A program made the translations under genes and the position numbers. 64,000 bases of DNA from Roseiarcus sp963822215. Lineage in GTDB: Bacteria > Pseudomonadota > Alphaproteobacteria > Rhizobiales > Beijerinckiaceae. Under the pieces are notes generated by a model that saw only the letters and a list, made by a program, of their open reading frames with translations, searched no databases and was not told the origin of the DNA. Below, piece after piece: positions 34,134 to 42,409 of the stretch (the stretch's first letter is position 1; each line of letters starts with the position of its first letter). The stretch lies in assembly GCA_963822215.1 (NCBI GenBank), contig CAWGGX010000001.1:1-64000 (forward strand). Reading direction: 5' to 3'.

Positions 34134-34340
34134 TTACCATGTCTGACGTCGTCGCCATCGCCCCCGCGCCGCCGTGCGCTTGACGATGCGGCCACGATGC
34201 ACGGCGATGAAGGGGTCGATCTGGTCGCTCCTGAGCCCTCGAAGGCGCGATAGCGTGCGATCGTCATCCGCTCCCGCGAGCCCGCTCCAGCCGCCCACGT
34301 CGGAAACGAGGATCGCCGGAATTTCTGGGGTCTCGCTCAT
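34134..34340 (-). pseudogene. N-terminal remnant of a class III nucleotidyl cyclase
   Basis: 68 codons encoding the first strand-helix region of a class III adenylate/guanylate cyclase: PAILVSDVGGWSGLAGADDDRTLSRLRGLRSDQIDPFIAVHRGRIVKRT. Family members continue with GDG and 130 more residues; here the frame turns to RRRQTW and stops, and the PQQ dehydrogenase begins 8 nt further on. The catalytic Asp and Asn/Arg residues are gone, so no cyclase activity is possible. Confidence 0.72.
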
Positions 34341-34880
34341 GGCGCGCCTCTGCCGCCATCCTGATTAGCACGAAAGCCCAACCGCAATCTCCGCCCTCGA
34401 TATGACTGCCGGCCGAAGGTTGGGTTCGGGTGAATTGAAGCGTTAGTCTAGCAGCTTGTTTCGGCGACAGTCGCTCCTGGCGCCCTCCTACCGTACCGGA
34501 GCGAACGGGAAGGGTAGCAAAGAGTCGGATATGACGCATTCACCAAGCCATCCGGCAGCGCCCGCTTCTTGCGCGATTCGACCCTTCATTCGATCAACCG
34601 GGTCCGCACAGGGCCGCTCCGGTCCTCCAAATCCGATCCGAGCATGCGCCAAACGTCAGACGAACCCCTGGCGAGGCGGAGCTGCCGCCTCGCCGACAAC
34701 CGCCTCAAGCGGCGACCCGCGTCCCCGCGGCCCAACCGCCGAGGCTCGGCGCGACCCCCCTCCTCAATCCTCCCCCACAAGAGCTTGCGCCCGGGCGCGC
34801 GCAAGCGCGGCCCGGGTGGGGGAGGAAGCGCGCGCCTATAGCGCTTCGGCACAGGCGCCGTCCCTTCTCCCCGCTTGCGG
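34341..34880. other. Intergenic region before the IS4 element
   Basis: 540 bases without a supported gene. It holds an imperfect 57-bp palindrome at 34769-34825 (arms CCTCCCCCAC and GTGGGGGAGG) and, at 34861-34880, the left part of the REP palindrome into which the IS4 element inserted. Confidence 0.6.
34769..34825. repeat. 57-bp imperfect palindrome
   Basis: Perfect 10-bp outer arms CCTCCCCCAC (34769-34778) and GTGGGGGAGG (34816-34825) enclose GC-rich inner complementarity (AGCTTGCGC against GCGCAAGC). It differs in sequence from the CTTCTCCCCG REP family. Confidence 0.7.
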
Positions 34881-36194
34881 CACGGCTGTCCGGGGAAATT
34901 TCACGCATAGTGGAAGGCGATTTGATTGGGATTGGACTGATCACGTTTTTTGCTGGGATTGGTCGGCGGCGGCGTATCGATGGCGACGAGCCAGCGACGG
35001 TTGAAGAGGAAGAGGCCGACGAGCTCGGCGAAGCGCAGAATGTCGAATTTGGTTTTGGCGGCCTTGGCCGCCAGCCGCAGCAGGATATAGGCGATCACGG
35101 CGGCGTAGATCTGCAGTTTGACGGCGTTCGAGCTGGTTCCCAGGAAGGAGCGCAGCTTCAAGTGCTGCTTGAGCCAGCGGAACAGCAACTCGATCAGCCA
35201 GCGGAACTTGTAGGCCTGGGCGATTTCGACGGCGGAGCGCTTCATGTCGTTGGTGATCACGACGATCCTCTTGGCGTCGTCGTCGCGCAGGATTTCGATG
35301 CAGCGCAGCGGGATCGGCAGCTTGGAATCGCCTTTGCTCGACAGCTCGACCTCCTGATCGCCGATTACGGTGAAGCCGTCTCCGCGCGAAGGCCCGTATT
35401 GCCGCTCCTTCTTGACGGTCAGGCCCATATTGGTCTTGGGCCTTGTGACGAAGAAGGCCCCGGCGGCGTGAATGGCCCTCCACCAGCCGTAGTGGCAGTA
35501 GCCCTTGTCGAACACATAGGTGAGGCCGATCTCGATCTCGATCTGTCGGCCGATTTGGGCGTCGTTGACGTTGGCGTCGGTGATGTCGAGGATGCGCGGC
35601 AGATCGCGGCCGGGATCGTAGACGACATGGGCCTTCAGGCCGCGGATGCAGCCGTTGGACTTGGCCCAGTCGAACAGTTGTCCCAACGGGATGGGCGTCG
35701 AGTTGATCAGGCGCATGAGTTTCTTGGCCTCGGCTCGGGTCGAGCGGTCGGTCAGGCCGGCGACCATCGCCAGGATTCCGGCGAAGGCTTCGACCGGCCG
35801 GCGCGCGTTGGCGTCGGCGAGGGTGGAGCGGGCGACCGCCTCGCAGCGGAGATGATAATGGGCGTGGGCGTTGGCGTTCCAGCTCGCTTCGAGCGCGCGC
35901 AGCGACGTCGTCCCTGTCAGCTGGGCGTGGATCAACACCATCAGGTGCTCCCAGCTGCGGAACGACTTGTCGTAAGCGTCGGCGTTCCAGCGCTCGACGA
36001 TCGCCTCGAACCGCCGCCGATCGATGGGCTCGACGAGCTGGCTGAAAATGGTAGGAGTAAAACGCATGCCCCGCTCTCTTTTCTGAGTCTCTACAACCAG
36101 AAAATACCAAGGAATCTCATCAAGTTCCCTGGTTTTGCGGGGCATGCGCTGCGACACGTTGAATCAGCTCAGACACTTTCCCCGGACAGCCGTG
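34881..36194. mobile_element. IS4-family insertion sequence in a REP palindrome
   Basis: 1314 bp with perfect 18-bp terminal inverted repeats: CACGGCTGTCCGGGGAAA at 34881-34898 and its complement at 36177-36194. Both flanks are halves of a REP-like stem: CTTCTCCCCGCTTGCGG on the left and CCGCGAACGGGGAGAAGG on the right. The flanking 10-mers CCGCTTGCGG and CCGCGAACGG match at 7 of 10 positions, so a target duplication is not clean. Confidence 0.9.
34901..36067 (-). CDS. IS4-family transposase
   Basis: 388 residues. An N-terminal DUF4372-type domain (MRFTPTIFSQLVEPIDRRRFEAIV) is followed by a DDE domain with Asp in HVVYDPGRDLP, Asp in VFDKGYCHYGWW, and the IS4 signature FRWLIELLFRWLKQHLK (R-x3-E-x6-K) near residue 300. 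The start at 36067 is the usual family start; the frame extends upstream to 36157. Intact, so possibly active. Confidence 0.94.
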   Translation of the reverse strand: MRFTPTIFSQLVEPIDRRRFEAIVERWNADAYDKSFRSWEHLMVLIHAQLTGTTSLRALEASWNANAHAHYHLRCEAVARSTLADANARRPVEAFAGILAMVAGLTDRSTRAEAKKLMRLINSTPIPLGQLFDWAKSNGCIRGLKAHVVYDPGRDLPRILDITDANVNDAQIGRQIEIEIGLTYVFDKGYCHYGWWRAIHAAGAFFVTRPKTNMGLTVKKERQYGPSRGDGFTVIGDQEVELSSKGDSKLPIPLRCIEILRDDDAKRIVVITNDMKRSAVEIAQAYKFRWLIELLFRWLKQHLKLRSFLGTSSNAVKLQIYAAVIAYILLRLAAKAAKTKFDILRFAELVGLFLFNRRWLVAIDTPPPTNPSKKRDQSNPNQIAFHYA

Positions 36195-36298
36195 CCGCGA
36201 ACGGGGAGAAGGTTAGGATGAGGGGCGAGGCGAGCGCCCGCGGCCAATCGCCAAGGCCCCTCACCCTGGCCCTCTCCCCGCAAGCGGGGGGAGGGGGC
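36195..36298. repeat. REP-like composite repeat, copy 2 (split by the IS4 element)
   Basis: The right part of a repeat whose left part is 34861-34880. After the broken stem come GGTTAGGATGAGGGGCG, GGCGAGCGC, CCAATCGCCAA, GCCCCTCACCC and a second stem CTCTCCCCGCAAGCGGGGGGAG. The same order is seen in copy 3 near 50853. Confidence 0.85.
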
Positions 36299-36360
36299 TT
36301 GCGGCCGGACACGACGCAATCGCAGCTCGCACCGAGAGTCCGCGCCGGCCGCCGCCCCGC

Positions 36361-37290
36361 TCAGAAGCTGACCCGGTCCCCGCCTTTGAGCTGAAGGATC
36401 GCCCGCGCCTCGTCCGGCGTCGCGGCTTCGAAGCCGATTTCCTCGACGAGCCGGCGCGCCTTGGCGACCTGCTCGGCGTTCGAACGCGCAAGCTGGCCGG
36501 GTCCGAGCCACAGCGAATCTTCGAGGCCGACGCGGACGTTGCCGCCGAGCGCGAGCGCCTGCGCGGCGATCGTCATCTGATTGCGTCCCGCGCCGAGCAC
36601 CGACCAATGATAGTCCTTGCCGAACAGCCGGTCCGCGGTCCGGCGCATGTGCATCACGTCCTCCGGATGCCCGCCGATCCCGCCGAGGATGCCGAACACG
36701 CTCTGCACGAAGAACGGCGACTTGACGAGGCCGCGGTCGACGAAGTGGGCAAGCGTGTAGAGGTGGCCGATGTCGTAGCACTCGATCTCGAAACGGGTGC
36801 CGTTGTCGGCGCATGTCGTCAGGATCTTTTCGATGTCGGCGAAGGTGTTCTTGAAGATGCGGTCGCGCGAGCCTTCCAGATAGGGCCGCTCCCAGTCGTG
36901 CTGGAACTCCTTGAAACGGCCGAGCATCGGAAAGAGGCCGAAGTTCATCGAGCCCATATTTAGCGAGGCGACTTCGGGCTTGAACAGAGCGACGGGCCTG
37001 AGCCGCTCCTCGATCGTCATGGTCGGAGCGCCGCCCGTGGTGATGTTCACCACGCAGTTTGACCGCTGCTTGATCACCTCGAGAAACGGCTTGAAACGCT
37101 CGGGCGACTGGTCCGGCCGACCGTCCTTCGGATCGCGCGCGTGGAGGTGGACGACGGCTGCGCCCGCTTCCGCCGCCCCGATCGCCGCTTCCGCGATCTC
37201 TTCGGCGGTGACAGGCAGATGCGGCGACATCGACGGCGTGTGGATCGAGCCGGTAATGGCGCAGGTGATGATGACTTTGCGGCTGCTCAT
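36361..37290 (-). CDS. BKACE family enzyme (3-keto-5-aminohexanoate cleavage protein, DUF849)
   Basis: 309 residues. A Zn-dependent TIM barrel of the beta-keto acid cleavage family, which condenses beta-keto acids with acetyl-CoA. Motifs: KVIITCAITGSIHTPSMSPHLPVT at the start, VVHLHARDPKDGRP with the two metal-binding His, NITTGGAPTMT, LNMGSMNFG, GHLYTLAHF, HWSVLGAGRNQM and RVGLEDSLWLGPG with the catalytic Glu. GGAGGAA precedes the ATG at 37290. The substrate differs among members and cannot be read here. Stands alone. Confidence 0.9.
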   Translation of the reverse strand: MSSRKVIITCAITGSIHTPSMSPHLPVTAEEIAEAAIGAAEAGAAVVHLHARDPKDGRPDQSPERFKPFLEVIKQRSNCVVNITTGGAPTMTIEERLRPVALFKPEVASLNMGSMNFGLFPMLGRFKEFQHDWERPYLEGSRDRIFKNTFADIEKILTTCADNGTRFEIECYDIGHLYTLAHFVDRGLVKSPFFVQSVFGILGGIGGHPEDVMHMRRTADRLFGKDYHWSVLGAGRNQMTIAAQALALGGNVRVGLEDSLWLGPGQLARSNAEQVAKARRLVEEIGFEAATPDEARAILQLKGGDRVSF

Positions 37291-37473
37291 GGCTTTCAAT
37301 TCCTCCCGCGGGGTCAGGCCTGGGCATTGTAGACGACGCGGGCCGGCGCGCCAGACTCTTGGCCGCCCTCGCGTCAAGACGCCAGGCGAGCGTCAAACTG
37401 TCTCGCATGCCGCTGCACATGCCCTGGCCCGCGAAGTGCGACGTCAGATGCGCCGCGTCGGCGAGCAAACCTA

Positions 37474-37582
37474 GTGAAGCGTTTCCAAAATTCGAATCAT
37501 ATCCTGCCGATTGCGTTCCAACGTTCCGGACGCGAGGGGTCAGGGCCGCCAGCGTGAAGTTCCAAGGTATCGATGGACGAGA
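37474..37582. repeat. 110-bp direct repeat, copy A
   Basis: Begins GTGAAGCGTTTCCAAAATTC, then ATCATATC, GGACGCGAGGGG, CCAGCGTGAAG and ends ATGGACGAGA. It aligns along its length with 38091-38199, with scattered differences. Confidence 0.8.
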
Positions 37583-37639
37583 GCAAGATGGTTTTTGTAC
37601 GAGCGGCGCGGCGCGCTCTCGCCGGACCCTCATGAACGC

Positions 37640-37908
37640 AACCCTCCCCGGTTGGGAAAGGGAATCCTGGCCGCGGTGTACAACCTGGCCGCGCCCGGCT
37701 CCGCGCCCCGTTTTTGCCCACCTGTTCTTTCCCTGTTCCGCTCCGAAAGCGACTGATAACGACCTGTTCCGGTCGTCGGAAATTCCCTGTTCCGCGCCCG
37801 ATCCGGCCTGCAAGCGGCAGGTTGTAAAGCCAACAACGCTGTGACATTGCAAAGCTTTTTGGAACGTAAGGCCGACCGCGGCGGAAAAAATTCCCTGCTA
37901 GCAGGGAA
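37640..37908 (-). repeat. 270-bp dispersed repeat, copy 1
   Basis: Read on the minus strand it starts at the perfect 18-bp palindrome TTCCCTGCTAGCAGGGAA (37891-37908) and continues through CCGCGG, GTTCC, GTTG-TTACAACC, GGAACAGGGAA, TTATCAG, GGAACAGGGAAAGAACAGG and GCGCGGCC-GGTTGTA. Copy 2 at 44314 lies in the opposite orientation. Confidence 0.75.
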
Positions 37909-38090
37909 TTCGGATCGGCGGCGGCGGGCCGAGAGCGAGACGATTTCGAGCCGAATCGGCTTCCCGGGCGCGCAGCCGCCTCGGTTCCTGGAAGGCGGAT
38001 GGTCACGGATGAGTGCGGCGGCCTTCGGAGCCTTCGCCCCCGACTTCCGTCCATTCAGGATGCGCGCGAACCGCAAGTCGTCCCACCCTC

Positions 38091-38199
38091 GTGAAGCGCT
38101 TGCAAAACTCGAATCATATCCCGCCGATGGAACCCCAACATGCCGGACGCGAGGGGCCAGGGGTTGCCAGCGTGAAGTTTCAAGGAATTGATGGACTAG
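38091..38199. repeat. 110-bp direct repeat, copy B
   Basis: Starts GTGAAGCGCTTGCAAAACTC and ends ATGGACTAGA; aligned with copy A. Its end reaches into the last codons and stop of opgD, so the repeat abuts the gene end. Confidence 0.8.
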
Positions 38200-39795
38200 A
38201 ACGGATGATATTGGAACAGCCAGGTCTCGGTCACTGTCTGGTCGCCGGATTTCAGGAAGGCGCGCATTTCCACCGGGTCGGCGCCATCGACGATCAGATC
38301 GAACTGCGCCCGCCAGTGGCCGGCGACGCCGTCCGGCACCGCCTCGATCAGCTGATAGGGTCCGAAGGTCCCGCGCGAGGCGGAGACGACGAGTTCCGGC
38401 TTGACGCCGAAGGGCAGCGTCGCGAGCGGGCCACCCAGGAACTCGACCATGAATTTGCGCACGCCCTTCGGCCGCGGCTGGCCCGGCTGGCCGCCGCGTC
38501 CGAGCCGGGTGGCCACCACCCTGCCCAGCTTCGAGGGAACCGGCGAATCGGCGAGCCAGTAGAGCTTGTAGTTGAGATGCAGTTCGGCCCCCGCCGGCAC
38601 CGGGTCGGCCGGCACCCACATCGCCACCACGTTGTCGTGGATCTCGTCGTCGGTCGGGATCTCGCAAAGCTGGATCGAGCCCTTGCCCCAGCCCTTGCCA
38701 TCGGCGCCAGGCAGCGGCTCGACCCAGAGGCTCGGCCGCCGGTCGTAGTCGACCCCGTCGAGATAGTGGTCGAACACCCGGTCGCGCTGCATGAGGCCGA
38801 AGCCGCGCGGATTGTCGTCGAGGAACGACGACACCATGATGCGCGGCGGATTGTTGAGCGCGCGCCACAGCCGCTCGCCATTGCCCGACCACATTTCGAG
38901 CCCGTCCGAATCGTGGATCTCGGGACGCCAATCGATCGCCTCGGGTTTCTTGGTCTCGGAATACCAGTACATCGAGGTGACCGGGGCGACGCCGAAGCGC
39001 GAGACCTGCGCCCGGACGAAGAGCGAAGACTTCGATGTCCATGATGACGCCCGCGCCGCGGGTCATCAGGAACCGATAGGCGCCAACGATCGAGGGGCCC
39101 TCCATCAGCGCATAGAGCGTCAGCGTGTGGTCTTCCGTCGCGGACTCGATGTAGAACTGGGTAAAGTCTGGAAACTCCTCGGGCCGATCGGCCACCGCGA
39201 CGTCGAGAGCGATGCCCCGCGCGGAGAGGCCGTACTGCCTCAGTTCGCCGATCGAGCGGAAATAGGCGGCGCCCAAGAAAGCGACCCAGTCGTTCTTGCG
39301 CCAATCGAGAGCCCCATCGCGCGCCTCCTGAATGCGCAGGCCGGCAAATCCGGCCCCCGCTGGCAGGTCGCGGGCCGGCGAGTTGGCCGGCATGTCGAAA
39401 TAGGCCTGCTCGTAAATGATCTGACGGGACTGGCCGCCTTCGATCACATGCATGCCGACCGCCTTCTGGAAAAACAAGCCCAGATGAAAGAAGGTGACCG
39501 GAAAGGGGCCCGGGCCGTTGGCGAATAGCGCGAAAGCGTCGCGATATTTGATCTTCCCCCATTCCTCGTAGTTGATCTTCTGTAGCACCTCGGGCGAAGG
39601 CCTCGGCGGCGGCACATAGGGTTGATGCGCGCGCTCGCGCGCCTGCTGCTTGAAGAGTTCATACGAGAACGGAACCGGCGGCTCGAACTGCAATCCGTCC
39701 GGCTCGGCCCCCAGCGCCTCGGCAATCGGTCCGATCGCCGCAGCCGAGGCGGCGACGCCCTTGAGAAGCGTCCGACGGTCAACATTATCCAACAT
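38196..39795 (-). CDS. opgD: OpgD, periplasmic glucan biosynthesis protein, frameshifted as assembled
   Basis: The product starts with a Tat signal (DRRTLLKGVAASAAA), as OpgD/MdoD proteins do, then the MdoG/OpgG domain (FQFEPPVPFSYELF-like, KINYEEWGKIKYRDAFALF). The N-terminal part stays in frame to about 39025 (GVIMDIE) and resumes in another frame at SLFVRAQVSRFGVAPVTSMYWYSETKKPEAIDWRPEIHDSDGL, ending LFQYHPF at 38196. Removing one base near 39024-39032 gives a single 532-residue protein of normal length. The enzyme shapes osmoregulated periplasmic glucans. AAGGGGA precedes the ATG. The rest is well conserved, so a sequencing error is likely. Confidence 0.88.
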
Positions 39796-39870
39796 GATGT
39801 CCCCTTCGGTGCGCCCGCGGTCGTAGCCCGATTCCGTCTTCGGCGAGAATCACGTCTTCGGACAAGTGTC

Positions 39871-40563
39871 TCACATTCGAACAAATGTCAGGTAAACAGG
39901 CGCCCTGCCCGCTTTTTTCGCTTTAACCTCATAACGCGTTGGCCGCCATTCCGGCCAGGGCGTCTTCCAGTCGGCCGAGGCCGCCCAGCGGAACCAGGGC
40001 GAATCGAGAAAGCGGCGCAGCGTCCAGCCGGCGTAGTCGTCGACGTCGGTGGCGAAGCGCACCTCGCCGCCAGGCTTCACGATCCGCGCGAGCGCCGCCA
40101 CCATCGTTTCCGACACAATGCGCCGCTTGTTGTGCCGCCGCTTCGGCCATGGGTCCGGATACAGGATGAAGACTCGGGAAAAGAATGCGTCCGGAGCGGC
40201 CTCGACCAGCGCCTGCGCGTCTCCGCGCCGCAACCGGACGTTGACCAGCCCTTCCCGCTCAATGCCGGCCAACGCCGCCGCGACTCCGTTGAGAAACGGC
40301 TCGCAGCCGATCAGCCCGACGTCGGGATTGGCCTTGGCTTGTTCGATCAGATGCTCGCCCGCGCCGAACCCGATTTCGAGCCAGAACGACCTCGGCTCGA
40401 CCGCGAAGCGTAGCGGGGTGGCGAGGGCGGCCGGATCGATCTCCAGCTTCGGCAGGTTCTCGCCGATGAGCCGCTCTTGTCCCGAGCGCAACGCTTTTCC
40501 GCGGCTGCGCCCGTACACCGTGCGCCGTCTCGAATTAGCGCCGCAGTCTTCGCCCGCCCCCAT
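39871..40563 (-). CDS. trmB: tRNA (guanosine(46)-N7)-methyltransferase
   Basis: 230 residues. Uses SAM to make m7G46 in tRNA. The SAM-binding loop LEIGFGAGEHLIEQA, IGCEPFLNGVAAAL and the TrmB signature FILYPDPWPKRRHNKRRIV are present, as is the C-terminal DVDDYAGWTLRRF. The ATG at 40563 lies 25 nt after the metK stop, with GAGG upstream, so it is probably cotranscribed with metK. Confidence 0.95.
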   Translation of the reverse strand: MGAGEDCGANSRRRTVYGRSRGKALRSGQERLIGENLPKLEIDPAALATPLRFAVEPRSFWLEIGFGAGEHLIEQAKANPDVGLIGCEPFLNGVAAALAGIEREGLVNVRLRRGDAQALVEAAPDAFFSRVFILYPDPWPKRRHNKRRIVSETMVAALARIVKPGGEVRFATDVDDYAGWTLRRFLDSPWFRWAASADWKTPWPEWRPTRYEVKAKKAGRAPVYLTFVRM

Positions 40564-40587
40564 GCGCCTCTGCCATTCGCCCGCGCC

Positions 40588-41775
40588 TCACGCGAGGCGC
40601 CGGAGCGTATCGGCGAGGTCAGTCTTCTCCCAGGAGAAGCCGCCGTCGGCCTCGGGCGCGCGGCCGAAATGGCCGTAGGACGAGGTGCGGGCGAAGATCG
40701 GCCGATTCAGTTGAAGGTGCTCGCGAATGCCGCGCGGGGTCAGATTCATGACTTCCATCAGCGCCTTCTCGAGCTTGCCCTCGTCGATCCGGCCGGTGCC
40801 GTGCAGGTCGGCGTAGATCGACAGCGGCCTCGCCACGCCGATGGCGTAGGAAAGTTGCAGCGTGCAGCGGTCGGCGAGATCGGCGGCGATGACGTTCTTG
40901 GCCAGGTAGCGCGCCGCGTAGGCCGCCGAACGATCGACCTTGGTTGGGTCCTTGCCGGAAAAGGCGCCCCCGCCGTGGGGCGCCGCGCCGCCGTAGGTGT
41001 CGACGATGATCTTGCGCCCCGTCAGCCCGCAGTCGCCGTCGGGGCCGCCGATGTAGAACTTGCCGGTCGGGTTGATGTGCCAGACGGTGTTGGTCGTGAT
41101 CCAGCCGGCCGGCAGCGCCGCCTCGACATAGGGGCGGACGAGACTCGCAACGTCCTGCGACGTCAGCGACTCGATGACGTGCTGATGGGAAACGACGATC
41201 TGGGTCGCCTCGATCGGCTTGCCGTTCTGATAGCGCACGGTCACCTGGCTCTTCGCGTCCGGGCCGAGCGTCTTCTCGACGCCCGCGTGGCGGGCGATGG
41301 AAATTTCCCGAAGGATCTTGTGGGCATAGTACAGCGGCGCCGGCATCAGTTCGGGCGTCTCGCGGCAGGCGTAGCCGAACATGATGCCCTGGTCCCCCGC
41401 CCCCTCGTCCTTGTTGCCTGCGGCGTCGACGCCCTGAGCGATATCGGCCGACTGCGCGTGCAACAGCACCTCGATCTCCGCATCACGCCAGTGAAAGCCT
41501 TCCTGCTCGTAGCCAATGTCTTTGACGGCCTGCCGGACGGTCTCGACGATCTGGTCGTCCCGAATGGCAGGGCCGCGGACTTCGCCGGCGACGATCACCC
41601 GGTTGGTGGTTGCAAGCGTCTCGCAGGCGACGCGGATCTGGTAGGGATCGACGCCGGCCTTCGCGCCCTCGCGGAAAAAGAGATCAACGATTTCGTCAGA
41701 AATCCGGTCGCACACCTTGTCGGGGTGGCCTTCAGAAACCGATTCGCTGGTGAACTCGTAATTCAGACGCGCCAT
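40588..41775 (-). CDS. metK: S-adenosylmethionine synthetase
   Basis: 395 residues. Makes SAM from ATP and methionine. Signatures: SESVSEGHPDKVCDRISDEIVD, GAGDQGIMFGYA, and the glycine-rich ATP loop GGGAFSGKDPTKVDRSAAYAARY. The start (MARLNYEFTSES) is the normal one, with AAGGAG upstream. The 110 nt between it and the XRE gene hold no SAM riboswitch that I can recognise. Confidence 0.97.
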   Translation of the reverse strand: MARLNYEFTSESVSEGHPDKVCDRISDEIVDLFFREGAKAGVDPYQIRVACETLATTNRVIVAGEVRGPAIRDDQIVETVRQAVKDIGYEQEGFHWRDAEIEVLLHAQSADIAQGVDAAGNKDEGAGDQGIMFGYACRETPELMPAPLYYAHKILREISIARHAGVEKTLGPDAKSQVTVRYQNGKPIEATQIVVSHQHVIESLTSQDVASLVRPYVEAALPAGWITTNTVWHINPTGKFYIGGPDGDCGLTGRKIIVDTYGGAAPHGGGAFSGKDPTKVDRSAAYAARYLAKNVIAADLADRCTLQLSYAIGVARPLSIYADLHGTGRIDEGKLEKALMEVMNLTPRGIREHLQLNRPIFARTSSYGHFGRAPEADGGFSWEKTDLADTLRRLA

Positions 41776-41885
41776 ATTGACGATCTCCTTCAGACTCGCA
41801 TTTCGGCAGAAGCAAGCTCCGCGCCGCGGCGCTTCTGACAGCGACCGTTCGATAGGTCAAGCCATTTTGAGGGAAATCGTTCGTT

Positions 41886-42323
41886 TTACCGAACGTCTTC
41901 GACGCTCACAGGCGCGACGACCTCGTCGGGCGGCGCAAGCGATTCGACGAGATCGATGATCTTACGCCGAACTTTCGGATCCCGAATGCGGGTGAACGCG
42001 CGATTAAGCTTGAATCCTTCCGTCGTCGACAGGAACTGGACGTCGAGCGGCCGCGACACGCCTTCCGCAAATCCGGCCTTCGCCCCGCGCTCGGCCGGTC
42101 CGCCCTCGTAGAACCAGTCCACATCGACCTCGAACACGCTCGCCGCCTGCTTGAGCCGGCTGGCGCTGATCCGGTTGACGCCCTTCTCATATTTCTGGAT
42201 CTGCTGGAACGTCACGCCGAGCACGGCGCCGAGCTTGCTCTGGCTCATCCCGAGCATGGCGCGACGCATGCGCAGCCGCGCTCCGACATACACATCGACG
42301 CTGTTCAAGGGACTTTTCACCAC
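41886..42323 (-). CDS. XRE-family transcriptional regulator
   Basis: 145 residues. N-terminal Cro/CI helix-turn-helix (VGARLRMRRAMLGMSQSKLGAVLGVTFQQIQKYEKGVNRISASRLKQAA, about residues 10-60), then a C-terminal helical tail ending in FTRIRDPKVRRKIIDLVESLA. This gene conserved between lnt and metK is common in Rhizobiales. Starting at the GTG pair (42323 or 42320) matches homologues; a start at 42386 would add residues not seen in relatives. Targets unknown. Confidence 0.87.
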   Translation of the reverse strand: MVKSPLNSVDVYVGARLRMRRAMLGMSQSKLGAVLGVTFQQIQKYEKGVNRISASRLKQAASVFEVDVDWFYEGGPAERGAKAGFAEGVSRPLDVQFLSTTEGFKLNRAFTRIRDPKVRRKIIDLVESLAPPDEVVAPVSVEDVR

Positions 42324-42409
42324 TCTTGGCCCGGCGTTGCCCGACGCGAATCGCGTCCCGCTCCATTTGACGTTTGGGAAATACAACCAACCCGCCGAGC
42401 GCGCAAGCC

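Larger units (their letters stand above)
37291..38195. other. Repeat-rich intergenic region between opgD and the BKACE gene
   Basis: About 900 bases without a gene. It contains two 110-bp direct repeats (37474-37582 and 38091-38199) flanking one copy of a 270-bp dispersed repeat (about 37640-37908). Long frames across this region are read-through from the frameshifted opgD and have no domain. Confidence 0.7.

Noticed and set aside
37630..38990. Read-through part of a 721-codon minus-strand frame starting as opgD
   Set aside because: Beyond the frameshift near 39025 the frame no longer encodes OpgD sequence and later runs through intergenic repeats, so it is not one long protein.
41776..41885. 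Possible SAM riboswitch upstream of metK
   Set aside because: No SAM-I, SAM-II or SAM-V-like core could be recognised in the 110 nt; only short GC-rich palindromes are present.
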